This document shows positions 62,428 through 64,000 of a stretch of DNA of 64,000 nt, piece after piece. Location: assembly GCA_964020975.1 (NCBI GenBank), contig OZ026627.1, positions 34,111,528 through 34,175,527 on the forward strand, written 5' to 3'. Position 1 is the first letter of the stretch, and each line of letters begins with the position of its first letter. This DNA is from Hermodice carunculata (lineage: Eukaryota; Annelida; Polychaeta; Eunicida; Amphinomidae). Position numbers and translations under genes: made by a program. The notes under the pieces were generated by a model, which worked only from the letters and a program-made list of their open reading frames with translations, was not told the DNA's origin and did not search any database.

Positions 62428-64000
62428 ATGTGGGTGAGACTTGACACAACGTCTGTTTCAGCCTGTTTTTATCTCGGCCTTGTGTTTATTTCAACAGTAT
62501 TATTAAACATCACCCAAGCAGGACCTATCAAAATGAGAATCAACCGATCACAGGGGAAGGTTTTTCCTTCGTGTATCTCTGAAAGATTTGCATTCAATGC
62601 AACAGAACAAGTACACTTAATTGAACTATCCGAAGTCCATTACAATCTGCGAGATGTTTGTTTCACACGATTCACCTTTCACTTATTTACAATTGGTTTC
62701 AGAGGACTTTATTTGCATGTAAATTTTTTCATCAAGAAAGTTGTTTGGGAATGTTTGTTTGTGAAACTAAGTCACGACTGCCTGCCAAAAAAGACCCTAA
62801 TCGATGACTGCTTTAGAAATAATCATTCTATCAAAATACTATCACATAGAGAGAATATCTGCCTGAATCTCACATTACCTATCACGGATTCTCCCTACAC
62901 TGTGGAAATACTATTTAAATCTTTTGTCCTTGTAACACCTGTTATACAAGCGAATAATATAGAACTGGCGGTCAATGCCATATCGCAAAACAGTATAAAG
63001 TTCACAAGAAGGACAAATTGGATTGTATATGCGTTTTTATCTATGAAGGTATGTTCGCTTAACATAGGAATAAAAATATGTAATTTTCGCAATAAAGGGG
63101 GTCCTGGCCATTTATTTCGCGGATCGTGCAGATCATCTGGGAGTATACTAACAAGTCAGTGTGACACTATCTCGTTTGTGATTGAGCCCCATCAAAAATG
63201 CCAACTCAAACGACTCGTATGTTGGGCAATACTTGTGCCAGCTGGGTGGAAAATCGTGTTTCAGCTGCTACATCTGGATATTTTATATACGGGGAAATTC
63301 TGTAATAAAATGTATCTTGATTTGTTGGACACAGGCAGTGCCTTCAAGTATGAAAGACTTGGAAAACTTTGTGGCAAGCATGCACTGAGAGTATTTACCG
63401 TTTTAGACAACAATATGTATTTTCATTTTGTTAATCATGTTACCTATTTTGTCCCAGATGTCACTTTTGTGTGTGTATATATGTCAGTGTATGGTCTGAA
63501 GAGAGTTAGACATAAAATTACAAATGCACACAGTTTACTTTGCGACTATTTTCCTTACAAGGGCTTACGCCTAAAGCTTATATGGAAAGTTATGCAATAT
63601 GAAGGATTTCTGAATAGAATGAAAATGGAAAGTGAAATAGAAATACAGCAAAAAATAACCTTAGTTATATATGACGGACCAGATATATATGTGACCGTTT
63701 TGGGACAAAAGCAAACGGATAACCGTTGTATTTATTTTAATTATCGACAGTTCTCATCGAAAGGTCATGTGATAACGTTTACCATAGACAATTTGCAATA
63801 CAGACAGGGGTATATTACAGTTTGCATTTCTACTGCACCAGCACAAAATTTTCTTCTTCCAAAGATAACAACGAGAATGCATCTGCAGGTACATTTTCAA
63901 TCTTACACCAACAAATACATAGATTTGGGGCCAATTGTCAATTGCATAATGATATCACATTTGAACCAGAGATCCATAGAACTAATATTTTCCGGTTTCG
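62428..64000 (+). CDS. Secreted or membrane protein with divergent CUB-like modules (partial, runs off the window)
   Basis: An uninterrupted frame of 524 codons from ATG 62428 to the window edge, far longer than any other frame here. Residues 1-31 look like a signal peptide (hydrophobic YLGLVFISTVLL, likely cleavage after ITQA). Three CUB-like modules follow: about 78-170 (CLFVKLSHDC), about 258-352, and about 372-470 (LVIYDGPD). The middle one is clearest: ILVPAGWKIVFQL, then C292, LDLLDTG and LCG at 314-316, matching the usual P-G...C...D-G...CG pattern. N-glycosylation sequons lie at N57 and N147. CUB domains serve extracellular binding; ligand and cell type cannot be told. An in-frame TTTCAG at 62455-62460 could make this an internal exon instead. 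Donor-like AAG|GTATGT (near 63049) and CAG|GTACAT (near 63889) lie inside, but the frame stays open across them. The preceding in-frame stop is the TAA at 62416-62418. Confidence 0.75.
   Translation, partial: MWVRLDTTSVSACFYLGLVFISTVLLNITQAGPIKMRINRSQGKVFPSCISERFAFNATEQVHLIELSEVHYNLRDVCFTRFTFHLFTIGFRGLYLHVNFFIKKVVWECLFVKLSHDCLPKKTLIDDCFRNNHSIKILSHRENICLNLTLPITDSPYTVEILFKSFVLVTPVIQANNIELAVNAISQNSIKFTRRTNWIVYAFLSMKVCSLNIGIKICNFRNKGGPGHLFRGSCRSSGSILTSQCDTISFVIEPHQKCQLKRLVCWAILVPAGWKIVFQLLHLDILYTGKFCNKMYLDLLDTGSAFKYERLGKLCGKHALRVFTVLDNNMYFHFVNHVTYFVPDVTFVCVYMSVYGLKRVRHKITNAHSLLCDYFPYKGLRLKLIWKVMQYEGFLNRMKMESEIEIQQKITLVIYDGPDIYVTVLGQKQTDNRCIYFNYRQFSSKGHVITFTIDNLQYRQGYITVCISTAPAQNFLLPKITTRMHLQVHFQSYTNKYIDLGPIVNCIMISHLNQRSIELIFSGF

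Overview
This is eukaryotic, almost certainly metazoan DNA. It is AT-rich, dense in microsatellites, has intron-style splice signals, and ends in a secreted CUB-like protein. A marine invertebrate would fit, but nothing here fixes the species. There are no prokaryotic operons, rRNA or CRISPR arrays. Most short open frames are chance frames in AT-rich or simple-sequence DNA.

Positions 1-49833 are one head-to-tail tandem array of a unit of about 2,104 bp (22 copies counted, the last one cut short). Copies are near-identical by eye. Most length change comes from one C-run/T-run tract. The array is open at the left edge of the window. Ten copies of a 456-bp insert with short terminal inverted repeats, TTACAGACTACAGTT at the left end, sit at the same site in nine of the units, with one unit carrying two in tandem. 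The insert looks like a small non-autonomous DNA transposon that was multiplied by amplification of the array. The array stops on the last base of the tenth insert copy (49833|49834), so the transposon end is the array edge.

Positions 49834-62427 are single-copy intergenic or intronic-looking DNA. They hold many microsatellites, a diverged duplicated block with a tRNA-like B box, a TA-repeat-bounded segment with inverted motifs, an 11-bp hairpin and a diverged 123-bp duplication. Candidate exons are two phase-compatible exons at 53204-53682 and 54520-54651, and a phase-compatible three-exon C-terminus (60542-60580, 61098-61219, 62194-62283) encoding a transmembrane helix and a short tail. These are predictions from splice-site context only.

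Positions 62428-64000 hold the clearest gene. It is a 524-codon reading frame without a stop that runs off the right edge. It begins with a signal peptide and contains about three very divergent CUB-like modules.

The strongest leads are the array/transposon relationship (shared edge, tandem dimer of two subtypes, two kinds of empty site) and the unidentified CUB-like protein.
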